This document shows positions 9,891 to 22,279 of a stretch of 64,000 nucleotides of DNA, one piece after another; the stretch's first letter is position 1, and the number at the start of each line of letters is the position of its first letter. Where the stretch lies: NCBI RefSeq assembly GCF_002999335.1, contig NW_020312075.1, positions 47,111-111,110 of the forward strand. Reading direction: 5' to 3'. The notes under the pieces are model-generated. The model worked only from the letters and a program-made list of their open reading frames with translations. It did no database searches and had not been told where the DNA came from. The translations under genes were made by a program, and so were the position numbers. This stretch comes from Cyclospora cayetanensis. Lineage: Eukaryota; Apicomplexa; Conoidasida; Eucoccidiorida; Eimeriidae.

Positions 9891-12800
9891 ATAGGAAACG
9901 AGTGCTTGCAGCACGAGCACATAGGGTAGCACTTGGCGTCGCTTTGGTGCGGAATTGATCTGGAGGCTGGTGAACATTTGGACGCTACATGACTCAGGCA
10001 TTGCACTCTTTGGATGGACAGGTGTGGGTTTAGAATGTCTCTTTTCCTGTAGCTAATGGATGTAGGCTCAGGCCAGCACCTAGTTTCTGTGCTGCAGTGG
10101 GATGGATAGCACTGTTGTTATGTGCAGTGGGATGTTGAGGAGTAGGCTGTCCACTGCAGTGAAAGCGTGTTTTACTTGGATGCTCATATATTATCTATTG
10201 CAGTGTGTGAAGGTGAAAGCGACAATTGAGGACCGAGGCGCATCCTTGTTTAGGAGCGCCTAAGCACCTTCGAGTGGCTCTAGTTCTTTAATGTTTCGCC
10301 GCTGCACGTAATGCGGCCTTTGCGCTAATGGTGCGCATTTGCTAATGACGGACTGCGTTGGCGATTTTCAGCAAGTGTGTTGTGCAAGGGGAGTGGGGTT
10401 TGGTTGTGGGGTCGGATAAGCAGCCAATGCGTCGTAGGTGTTGTTTGGTACCACTGGTTCCCTAGAAATGTGTTGCAGACTGTTACCGGAGACTCGCAGG
10501 GGTCCGTGCGTTAAGGAGACTTCGGCAGGACGATGTTGATTTGGCAGGTGGTCAGGAAGCCAGTGGCAGTAGGGTTTCTACTTGAATCTGCGTTGGTGTC
10601 GTCGTGTCGTATTGCATGTTCTCACAGCAACAATGTCAATGGCAGCAACAGAACCGCTTATGTGAGTATAGAGGTATGCCATCTGGAGTCTCCTTATGAT
10701 GAGGACGCTTGTTCCATGGCATGTGTTTGGAGAAGTGGTTAGTTGTTTTCAACGTACGCAATGTTTATGGGAGGATGGCCATAAGACTAGAGTGGTTCTA
10801 GTACGAGCACATAGGCTAGCACTTGGCGTCGCTTTGATGCGGAATTCATCTGCAGGGTGGTGAACATTTGGACGCTACATGACTCAGGCAGTGCGCTCTT
10901 CGCATCCAAACGTGTGCGGTGTAGTATGCGGTTTTTCCTGCAGCTAATGGATGTAGGCTTAGGCCAGCACCTAGCTTCTGTGCTGCAGTGGGATGGCTAG
11001 CACTATTGTTATGTGCAGTGGGACGTTGAGGAGTAGGCTGCCCACTGCAGTGAAAGCGTGTTTCACTTGGATGCTCATATGTTATCTATTGCAGTGTGTG
11101 AAGGTGAAAGCGACAATTGGAGGACCGAGCGGCATCCTTGTTTAGGAGAGCTTAAGCACCTTCGAGTGGCTCTAGTTCTTTAATGTTTCGCTGTTGCACT
11201 TAATGCAGCCTTTGCGCTGATGGTGCGCATTTGCTAATGCTGCTCTGCGCTGGTGATTTTTAGAAAGTGTGTTGTGCAAGGGGAGTGGGGTTTGGGTGTG
11301 GGGTCGGATAAGCAGCCACTGTGTCGTAGGTGTTGTTTGGTACCACTGGTTCCCTACACTTGTGGTGCAGAGTGTTACTGCAGACTCGCAGGCGTCGGTG
11401 CGTTTAGGAAACTCTTGCAGGACGATGTTGATTTGGCAGGTGGTCAGGAAACCAGTGGTAGTAGGGCTTCTGATCTTGAATCTGCGTTGGTGTCGTCGTG
11501 TCGTATTGCACGTGCTCTAAGTAAGAATGCCAATAGCAGGAATAGAACCACTTGTATGAGTATGGCGCTATGCCGAATTGGTTCTTCATAAGATGTGGAG
11601 GCTTGTTGCGTGACACGTATTTGGAGAAGTGGTTAGTTGTTTTCACCATATGGAATGAATATGGGAGGATGGCCATAAGACTAGAGTGGTTTTAGCACAA
11701 GCACATAGGCTAGCACTTGGCGTCGCTTTAATGCGGAATTGATCTGGAGGCTGGTGAACATATCGACGCTGCATGTCTCAGGCAGTGCGCTCTTCGCATC
11801 CAAACGTGTGCGGTGTAGTATGCGGTTTTTCCTGTAGCTAATGGGTGTAGGCTTAGGCCAGGTGCTAGCTTCTGTGCTGCAGTGGGATGGCTAGCACTAT
11901 TGTTATGTGCAGTGGGACGTTGAGGAGTAGGCTGCCCACTGCGCTGAAAGTGTGTTTTACTTGGATGCTCATATATTATCTATTGCAGTGTGTGAAGGTG
12001 AAAGCGACAATTGGAGGACCGAGCGGCATCCTTGTTTAGGAGAGCCTAAGCATCTTCGAGTGGCTGGACTTTTTCCATGTTTCGCTGTTGTACGTAATGC
12101 AGCCTTTGCGCTGATGGTGCGCATTTGCTAATGCTGCTCTGCGGTGGCGATTTTTAGAAAGTGTGTTGTGCAATTGGAGTGGGGTTTGGGTGTGGGGGCG
12201 GATAAGCAGGCAATGCGTCGTAGGTATTGTTTGGTGCTACTGGTCCCCTACACTTGTGGTGCAGAGTGTTACTGCAGACTCGCCGGCGTCCGTGCGTTTA
12301 GGCGACTCTAGCAGGACGATGTTGATTTGGCAGGTGGTCAGGAAGCCAGTGACAGTAGGGCTCCTGTGCTTAAATCTGCGTTGGTGTCGTCGTGTCGTAT
12401 TGCATGTGCTCACAGCAACAATGTCAATAGCAGGAATAGAACCGCTTGTATGAGTATGGCGCTATGCCGAATTGGTTCTTTATAAGATGTGGAGGCTTGT
12501 TGCGTGACACGTATTTGGAGAAGTGGTTAGTTGTTTCCAACGTATGCAATGAATATGGGAGGATGGCCATAAGACTAGAGTGGTTCTAGTACGAGCATAT
12601 AGGCTAGCACTTGGCGTCGCTTTAATGCGGAATTGATCTGGAGGCTAGTGAATATTTGGACGCTGCATGACTCAGGCAGTGCGCGCTTTGCATGGACAGC
12701 TGTGGGGTTTAGAATGTGGTTTTGCCTGTGCTTAATGGATGTAGGCTCAGGCCAGGTGCTAGCTCCTGTGCTGCAGTGGGATGGCTAGCACTATTGTTAT

Positions 12801-15510
12801 GTGCAGTGGGACGTTGAGGAGTAGGCTGCCCACTGCGCTGAAAGTGTGTTTCACTTGGATGCTCATATGTTATCTTTGCAGTGTGTGAAGGTGAAAGCGA
12901 CAATTGGAGGACCGCGGCGAATCCTTGTTTAGGAGAGCCTAAACACCTTCGAGTGGCTGCACTTCTTCCATGTTTCGCTATTGTAGTGAACGGAGGCTTT
13001 GCTGTGATGTTGCACATTTGCTAATGCCGGACTGAGATGGCATTGTTCAGGAAGTGGGTTGTGCAAGGGGAGTGGGGTTTGGGTGTGGGGTCGGATAAGC
13101 AGCCAATGTGTCGTAGGTCTTGTTTCGTACCACTGGTCCCCTACACTTGTGGTACAGAGTGTTACTGTAGACTCTCAGGGGTCCTTGCGTTTAGGAAACT
13201 CTTGCAGGACGATGCTGATTTGCTAGGTGGTCAGGAAGCCAGTAGTAGTAGGGCTCCTGTGCTTAAATCTGCGTTGGTGTCGTCGTGTCGTATTGCATGT
13301 GTTCACAGCAACAATGTCAATAGGAGCAATCGAACCGGTTCTGTGAGAATGGGGTTATGCCGAATTCGTGCTTTATACGATGTGGAGGCTTGTTACGTGG
13401 CACGTATTTGGAGAAGTGGTTATTTGTTTCCAACTTGTGCAATGTATACGGGAGGATGCCCATTAGACTAGAGTGGTTCTAGTACGAGCATATAGGCTAG
13501 CACTTGGCGTCGCTTTGATGCGGAATTGATCTGAAGGCTGGTAAACATTTGGACGCTGCATGACTCAGGCAGTGCGCTCTTTGCATGGACAGCTGTGGGG
13601 TGTAGGATGTGGTTTTTCCTGTAGCTAATGGATGTAGGCTCAGGCCAGGTGCTAGCTCCTGTGCTGCAGTGGGATGGCTAGCACTATTGTTATGTGCAGT
13701 GGGACGTTGAGGAGTAGGCTGCCCACTGCGCTGAAAGTGTGTTTTACTTGGATGCTCATATATTATCTATTGCAGTGTGTGAAGGTGAAAGCGACAATTG
13801 GAGGAAAGAGGCTCATCCTTGTTTAGGAGAGCCTAATCACCTTCGAGTGGCTGCACTTCTTCCATGTTTCGCTATTGTGCTTAATGCAGCCTTTGCGCTG
13901 ATGGTGCGCATTTGCTAATGCCGGTCTGTGTTGGCAATGCTCAGGAAGTCGGTTGTTCAAGGGGATTGCGATGTGCGTGTGGGGTCGGATAAGCAGCCAA
14001 TGTGTCGTAGGTGTTGTTTCGTACCACTGGTTCCCTACACTTGTGGTGCAGAGTGTTACTGCAGACTCGCAGGGGTCCGTGAATGCTGGTGACTCTTGTA
14101 GGACGATGCTGATTTGGCAGGTGGTCAGGAAACCAGTGGCAGTAGGGCCTCTGTGTTTAAATCTGCGTTGGTGTCGTCGTGTCGTATTGCATGTGCTCAC
14201 AGGAACAATGTCCATAGGATTAATAGAACCGCTTATGTGAGTATGAGGCTATGCCGAATTGGTGGTTTATAAGATGTGGAGTCTTGTTGCGTGACAGGTA
14301 TTTGGAGAAGTGGTCAGTTGTTTTCACCATATGGAATCTGTACGCGACGATAGCCATAAGACTAGAGTGGTTCTAGTACGAGCACATAGGCTAGCACTTG
14401 GCGTCGCTTTGATGCGGAATTGATCTGGAGGCTGGTGAACATATCGACGCTGCATGTCTCAGGCAGTGCGCTCTTCGCATCCAAACGTGTGGGATTTAGT
14501 ATGCGGTTTTTCCTGTAGCTAATGGGTGTAGGCTTAGGCCAGGTGCTAGCTTCTGTGCTGCAGTGGGATGGCTAGCACTGTTGTTATGTGCAGTGGGACG
14601 TTGAGGAGTAGGCTGCCCACTGCATTCAAAGTGTGTTTTACTTGGATGCTCATATATTATCTCTTGCAGTGTGTGAAGGTGAAAGCGACAATTGGAGGGC
14701 CGAGGCGAATCCTTGTTTAGGAGAGCCTAAGCACCTTTGAGTCGCTGGAGTTCTTCCATGTTTCGCTGTTGTACATAATGCAGCCTTTGCGCTGATGGTG
14801 CGCATTTGCTAATGCCGATCTGCTACGGCTATTCCCAGAGAGTGGGTTGTGCAAGGGGAGTGGGGCTTGGTTGTGGGGTCGGATAAGTAGCCAATGTGTC
14901 AAGGGTTTTGTTTTGTACCACTGGTCTCCTAGACTTGTGCTGCGGAGTGGTGCTGGAGACTTGCAGGCGTCCGTGCGTTTAGGAAACTCTTGCAGGACGA
15001 TGTTGATTTGGCAGGTGGTCAGGAAGCCAGCGGCAGTAGGGCTCCTGTGCTTAAATCTGCGTTGGTGTCGTCGTGTCGTATTGCATGTGCTCACAGCAAC
15101 AATGTCAATAGCGTCAATAGAATGGTTTATGTGAGTATGGTGCTATGCCGAATTGGTGGTTTATAAGATGTGGAGGCTTGTTTTAGGGCATGTGGATGAA
15201 GAAGTCGTTAGTTGTTTTAGCGTATGGAATGTTTATGCGAGCACGGTCATAAGACTAGAGTGGTAGTAGCACGCGTGCATAGGCTAGCACTTGGCGTCGC
15301 TTTGATGCGGAATTGATCTGGAGGCTGGTGAACATTTGGACGCTGCATAACTCAGGCAGTGCGCGCTTTGCATGGACAGCTGTGGGGTGTAGAATGTGTT
15401 TTTTCCTGTAGCTAATGGATGTAGGCTTAGGCCAGGTGCTAGCTTCTGTGCTGCAGTGGGATGGCTAGCACTGTTGTTATGTGCAGTGGGACGTTGAGGA
15501 GTAGGCTGCC

Positions 15511-15540
15511 CACTGCGCTATTTTTTTTCCACTTCGATGC
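15511..15540 (+). repeat. A unit with T8 tract replacing hairpin 3
   Basis: Where other units read 'gaaagtgtgtttcacttgg', this unit reads 'gcgcta', eight T (15521-15528), then 'ccacttcgatgc'. The left arm of stem 3 is gone. It is a private change of one unit. Confidence 0.8.
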
Positions 15541-18500
15541 TCATATATTATCTATTGCAGTGTGTGAAGGTGAAAGCGACAATTGGAGGACCGAGGCGAA
15601 TCCTTGTTTAGGAGAGCCTAAGCACCTTTGAGTGGCTCTAGTTCTTCCATGTTTCGCTGTTGTACATAATGGAGCCTTTGCGCTGATGTTGCACATTTGC
15701 TAACCCTGCTGCGCGTTGTCGATTTTCAACTAGTAGGTTGTGCAAGGGGAGTGGGGTTTGGGTGTGGGGCCGGATAAGTAGCCAATGTGTCGTAGGTTTT
15801 GCTTAGTACCACTGGTCCCCTTCGCTTGTGGTGTAAAGTGCTGGTGGAGACTCGCAGGCGTCCGTGCGTTTAGGAAACTCTTGCAGGACGATGCTGATTT
15901 GGCAGGTGGTCAGGTAACCAGTGGCAGTAGGGCTTCTGTCCTTAAATCTGCGTTGGTGTCGTCGTGTCGTATTGCATGTGCTCACAGCAACAATGTCAAC
16001 AGCGTCAATAGAATGGTTTATGTGAGAGTGGGGCTATTCCGAATTGGTGGTTTATAAGATGTGGAGGCTTGCGACGTGACACGTATTTGGAGAAGTGGTT
16101 AGTTGTTTCCAACATATGCAATGTATATGGGAGGATGGCCATAAGACTAGAGTGGTTCTAGCACGAGCACATAGGCTAGCACTTGGCGTCGCTTTGATGC
16201 GGAATTGATCTGAAGGCTGGTAAACATTTGGACGCTGCATGACTCAGGCAGTGCGCGCTTTGCATGGACAGCTGTGGGGTGTAGGATGTGGTTTTGCCTG
16301 TAGCTAATGGATGTAGGCTCAGGCCAGCGCTTACCTTCTGTGCTGCAGTGGGATGGCTAGCACTGTTGTTACGTGCAGTGGGACGTTGAGCAGTAGGCTG
16401 CCCACTGCGCTGAAAGTGTGTTTCACTTGGATGCTCATATATTATCTTTGGAGTGTGTGAAGGTGAAAGCGACAATTGGAGGACCGCGGCGAATCCTTGT
16501 TTAGGAGAGCCTAAGCGCCTTCGAGTGGCTGGAGTTCTTTAATGTTTCACTATTGTACATAATGCAGCCTTTGCGCTCATGTTGCGCATTTGCTAATCCT
16601 GCTCTGCGTTGGCCATTTCCAGCAAGTGGGTTGTGCAAGGGGAGTGGGGTTTGGTTGTGGGGTCGGATCAGCAGCCAATGTGTTGTAGGTGTTGTTTGGT
16701 GCCACTGGTCCCCTACGCTTGTGGTGCGGAGTGTTACTGCAGACTCGCCGGCGTCCGTGCGTTTAGGAAACTCTGGCAGGACGATGCTGATTTGGCAGGT
16801 GGTCAGGAAACCAGTGGCAGTAGGGGTCCTGTGTTTAAATCTGCGTTGGTGTCATCGTGTCGTATTGCATGTGCTCAGAGCAACTATATCAATAGGATTA
16901 ATAGAACAGCTTATGTGAGTATGGGGCTGTGCCGAAATGGTGGTTTATAAGATGTGGAGGCTTGTTACGTGACACGTATTTGGAGAAGTGGTTAGTTGTG
17001 TACAGCGTATTGAATCTGTACGCGAGGATGGCTATAAGGCTAGAGTGGTACTAGCACGCGCACATAGGCTAGCACTTGGCGTCGCTTTGATGCGGAATTC
17101 ATCTGGAGGCTGGTAAACATTTGGACGCGGCATGTCTCAGGCAGTGCGCTCTTTGCATCCAAAGGTGTGGGGTGTTGTATGTGAATTTTCCTGTAGCTAA
17201 TGGATGTAGGCTCAGGCCAGGTGCTAGCTTCTGTGCTGCAGTGGGATGGCTAGCACTGTTGTTATGTGCAGTGGCACGTTGAGGAGTAGGCTGCCCACTG
17301 CACTCAAAGCGTGTTTCACTTGGATGCTCATATATTATCTATTGCAGTGTGTGAAGGTGAAAGCGGCAATTGGAGGGCCGAGGCGAATCCTTGTTTAGAA
17401 CAGGCTAAGCACCTTTGAGTGGCTCTAGTTCTTCCATGTTTCGCTGTTGCACTGTATACAGCCTTTGCGCTGATGGTGCGCATTTGCTAATGCCGGTCTG
17501 CTACGGCTGTTCCCAGAGAGTGGGTTGTGCAAGGGGAGTGGGGTTTGGTTGTGGGGTCGGATAAGCAGCCAATGTGTCGTAGGTGTTGTTTAGTACCACT
17601 GGTCTCCTAGACGTGTGGTGCGGAGTGGTGCTGGAGACTTGCAGGGGTCCGTGCGTTTAGGAAACTCTTGCAGGATGATGCTGAGTTGGCAGGTGGTCAG
17701 GAATCCAGTGGCAGTGGGACTCCTGTGCTTAAATCTGCGTTGGTGTCGTGTCGTATTGCATATGCTCACAGCAGCAATCTCAATAGCAGGAATAGAATGG
17801 TTTATGTGAGTATGGTGCTATGCCGAATTGGTTCTTCAAAAGGTGCGGTGGCTTTTTTTATGGCATATGTTTGGAGAAGTGTTCAGTTGTTTCCAGCGTA
17901 TGGAATGTTTATGCGAGCACGGTCATAAGACTAGAGTGGTAGTAGCACGCGTGCATAGGCTAGCACTTGGCGTCGCTTTAATGCGGAATTGATCTGGAGG
18001 CTGGTGAACATATAGACGCTGCATAACTCAGGCAGTGCGCTCTTCGCATCCAAACGTGTGGGATTTAGTATGCGGTTTTTCCTGCAGCTAATGGATGTAG
18101 GCTTAGGCCAGGTGCTAGCTCCTGTGCTGCAGTGGGATGGCTAGCACTGTTGTTATGTGCAGTGGCACGTTGAGGAGTAGGCTGCCCACTGCGCTGAAAG
18201 TGTGTTACACATGGATGCTCATATATTATCTATTGCAGTGTGTGAAGGTGAAAGCGACAATTGGAGGACCGAGCGGCATCCTTGTTTAGGAGAGCCTAAG
18301 CACCTTTGAGTGGCTCTAGTTCTTCCATGTTTCGCTGTTGTAAATAATGGAGCCTTTGCGCTGATGGTGCGGATTTGCTAATGCCGGTCTGCTACGGCTA
18401 TTGCCAGGTAGTGGGTTGTGCAAGGGGAGTGGGGTTTGGGTGTGGTGTCGGAGAAGGAGCCAATGTGTTGGTGGTGTTGTTTACTACCACTGGTCTCCTA

Positions 18501-21500
18501 GACTTGTGGTGTGGAGTGGTGCTGGAGACTTGCAGGCTTCCGTGCGTTTAGGAAACTCTTGCAGGACGATGTTGATTTGGCAGGTGGTCAGGAAACCAGT
18601 GGCAGTAGGGCTTCTCTGCTTAAATCTGCGTTGGTGTCGTCGTGTCGTATTGCATGTGCTCACAGCAACAATGTCAATAGCAGGAATAGAATGGATTATG
18701 TGAGAATGGGGCTATGCCGAATTGGTGGTTTATAGGATGTGGAGGCTTGTTTTATGGCATCTATTTGGAGAAGCGTTTAGTTGTTTCCACCATACGGAAT
18801 CTGTGCGCGAGAATGGCTATAAGACTAGAGTGGTAGCAGCAGGTGCACGTAGGCTAGCACTTGGCGTCGCTTTGATGCGGAATTGATCTGAAGGCTGGTA
18901 AACATTTGGACGCTGCATGACTCAGGCAGTGCGCTCTTTGCATGGACAGCTGTGGGGTTTAGTATGTGGTTTTTCCTGCAGCTAATGGATGTAGGCTTAG
19001 GCCAGGTGCTAGCTTCTGTGCTGCAGTGGGATGGCTAGCACTATTGTTATGTGCAGTGGGACGTTGAGGAGTAGGCTGCCCACTGCACTCAAAGTGTGTT
19101 TCACTTGGATGCTCATATATTATCTCTTGCAGTGTGTGAAGGAGAAAGCGACAATTGGAGGACCGTGGGTCGTCGTTGTTTAGGAGAGCCTAAGCACCTT
19201 TGAGTAGCTGGAGTTCTTCCATGTTTCGCTGTTGTACATAATGCAGCCTTTGCGCTGATGGTGCGCATTTGCTAATGCCGGTCTGCTACGGCTATTCCCA
19301 GAGAGTGGGTTGTGCAAGGGGAGTGGGGTTTGGGTGTGTTGTCGGATAAGCAGCAAATGTGTCAAGGGTTTTGTTTAGTACCACCGGTCTCTCTAGACTT
19401 GTGGTGTAGAGTGGTGCTGGAGACTTGCAGGCGTCCGTGCGTTAAGGAAACTCTTGCAGGACGATGTTGATTTGGCAGGTGGTCAGGAAGCCAGTGGCAG
19501 TAGGGCTTCTGTGTTTAAATCTGCGTTGGTGTCGTCGTGTCGTATTGCATGTGCTCAAAGAAACAATGTCAATATGATTAATAGAACCGCTTGTGTGAGT
19601 ATGGTGCTAAGCCGAATTGGTGGTTTATAAGATGTGGAGCCATGTTACGTGACACGTATTTGGAGAAGTGGTCAGTTGTTCCCAGCGTATGGAATGTTTA
19701 TGCGAGCACGGTCATAAGACTAGAGTGGTTCTAGCACGCGCACATAGGCTAGCACTTCGCGTCGCTTTGATGCGGAATTGATCTGAAGGCTGGTAAACAT
19801 TTGGACGCTGCATGACTCAGGCAGTGCGCGCTTTGCGTGGACAGCTGTGGGGTTTAAAATATGGTTTTTCCTGTAGCTAATGGATGTAGGCTTAGGCCAG
19901 GTGCTAGCTTCTGTGCTGCAGTGGGATGGCTAGCACTGTTGTTATGTGCAGTGGCACGTTGAGGAGTAGGCTGCCCACTGCGCTGAAAGTGTGTTTCACT
20001 TGGATGCTCATATATTATCTCTTGCAGTGTGTGAAGGTGAAAGCGACAATTGAAGGACCGCGGCGCATCCTTGTTTAGGAGAGCCTAAACACCTTCGAGT
20101 GGCTTGAGTTCTTCCATGTTTCGCTGTTGTACATAATGCAGCCTTTGCGCTGATGTTGCACATTTGCTAATGCTGCTCTGCGTTGGTAATTTTCAACTAG
20201 TAGTTTTTGCAAGGGGATTGGGGTTTGGGTGTGGGGTCGGATAAGCAGCCAATGTGTCGTAGGTGTTGTTTGGTACAACTAGTCCCCTACGCTTGTGGTG
20301 TGAAGTGCTGGTGGAGACTCGCAGGAGTCCGCGAGTGCAGGAGACTCTTGTAGGACGATGCTGATTTGGCAGGTGGTCAGGAAGCCAGTGGCAGTAGGGC
20401 TTCTGTGCTTAAATCTGCGTTGGTGTCGTCGTGTCGTATTGCATGTGCTCACAGCAACAATGTCAATAGGAGCAATAGAACCGCTTACGTGAGAATGGGG
20501 CTATGCCGAAATGGTGGCTTATAAGATGTGGAGGCTTGTTGCGTGACACGTATTTGGAGAAGTGTTTAGTTGTTTTCATCATATGGAATCCTTATGCAAG
20601 GATAGCCATAAGACTAGAGTGGTTCTAGCACGAGCACATGGGCTAGCACTTGGCGTCGCTTTGATGCGGAATTGATCTGAAGGCTGGTAAACATTTGGAT
20701 GCTGCATGACTCAGGCAGTGCGCTCTTTGCATCCAAACGTGTGGGATGTAGTGCGTGCTTTCTTCTGTAGCTAATGGATGTAGACTCATGCCACCACCTA
20801 GCTTCTGTGCTGCAGTGGGATGGCTAGCACTGTTGTTATGTGCAGTGGGACGTTGAGCAGTAGGCTGCCCACTGCACTGAAAGTGTGTTTCACTTGGATG
20901 CTCATATGTTATCTATTGCAGTGTGTGAAGGTGAAAGCGACAATTGGAGGACCGAGGCGCATCCTTGTTTAGGAGAGCCTAAGCACCTTCAAGTGACTGC
21001 ACTTCTTGCATGTTTCGCTATTGTACTGAACGGAGGCTTTGCTCTGATGTTGCGCATTTGCTAATGCTGCTCTGCGGTGGCAATGCTCAGGAAGTGGGTT
21101 GTGCAAGGGGAGTGGGGTTTGGGTGTGGGGTCGGATAAGCAGCCAATGTGTCGTAGGTATTGTTTGGTACCACTGGTCCCCTACACTTGTGGTACAGAGT
21201 GTTACTGCAGATTCGCAGGGGTCCGTGCGTTTAGGAAACTCTGGCAGGATGATGCTGATTTGGCAGGTGGTCAGGAAACCAGTGGCAGTAGGGCTCCTGT
21301 GCTTAAATCTGCGTTGGGGTCGTCGTGTCGTATTGCATGTGCTCACAGCAACTATATCACTATCATTAATAGAACCGCTTATGTGAGTATGGGGCTATGC
21401 TGATTCGGTGGTTTATAAGATGTAGAGCCATGTTACGTGACGCGTATTTGGAGAAGTGGTCAGTTGTTTCCAGCATATGGAATGTTTATGCGAGCACGGT

Positions 21501-21778
21501 CATAAGACTAGAGTGGTAGTAGCACGAGCACATAGGCTAGCACTTGGCGTCGCTTTGATGCGGAATTGATCTGAAAGCTGGTTAACATTTGAACGTTGAA
21601 TGACGCAGGCAGTGCGCTCTTTGCATGGACAGCTGTGGGGTGTAGAATGTGGATTTTCCTGTAGCTAATGGATGTAGGCTCAGGCCAGGTGCTAGCTTCT
21701 GTGCTGCAGTGGGATGGCTAGCACTGTTGTTATGTGCAGTGGCACGTTGAGGAGTAGGCTACCCACTGCACTGAAAGT

Positions 21779-22279
21779 GTGTTACACATGGATGCTCATA
21801 TATTATCTATTGCAGTGTGTGAAGGTGAAAGCGACAATTGGAGGACCGAGCGGCATCCTTGTTTAGAACAGCCTAAACACCTTCGAGTGGCTGCACTTCT
21901 TCCATGTTTCGCTGTTGTACATAATGGAGCCTTTGCGCTGATGTTGCGCATTTGCATGAGCCTGTCTGCTTTGTCATTGTGCAGAAAGTGTGTTGTGCAA
22001 GGGGAGTGGGGTTTGAGTGTGGGGTCGGAGAAGGAGCCAATGTGTCAAGGGTGTTGTTTGGTACAACTGGTCCCCTACGCTTGTGGTGCGGAGTGTTACT
22101 GCAGACTTGCAGGCGTGCGTGAGTGCAGGAGACTTCGGCAGGAGGATGTTGATTTGGCAGGTGGTCAGGAATCCAGTGGCAGTGGGGTCCTGTGCTTAAA
22201 TCTGCGTTGGTGTCGTCGTGTCGTATTGCATGTGCTTATAGCAACAATGTCAATAGCAGCAATAGAACAGCTTATGTGA
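21779..22279 (+). other. Longest repeat-borne open frame (166 codons), probably not a gene
   Basis: Every A unit contains plus-strand open frames of about 65-166 codons beginning near the acceptor-like site or at the 'gtgcaaggggagtgg' block; this is the longest. Two different plus frames and one minus frame are all open over the same 250-300 bp. Here the product switches from one plus-frame pattern to the other because of an indel near 22188. In one pair of units compared by eye (38029 and 43391 copies), differences fall on all codon positions and are mostly non-synonymous. No known domain is visible. The simplest reading is stop-poor G+T-rich satellite sequence. Confidence 0.3.
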
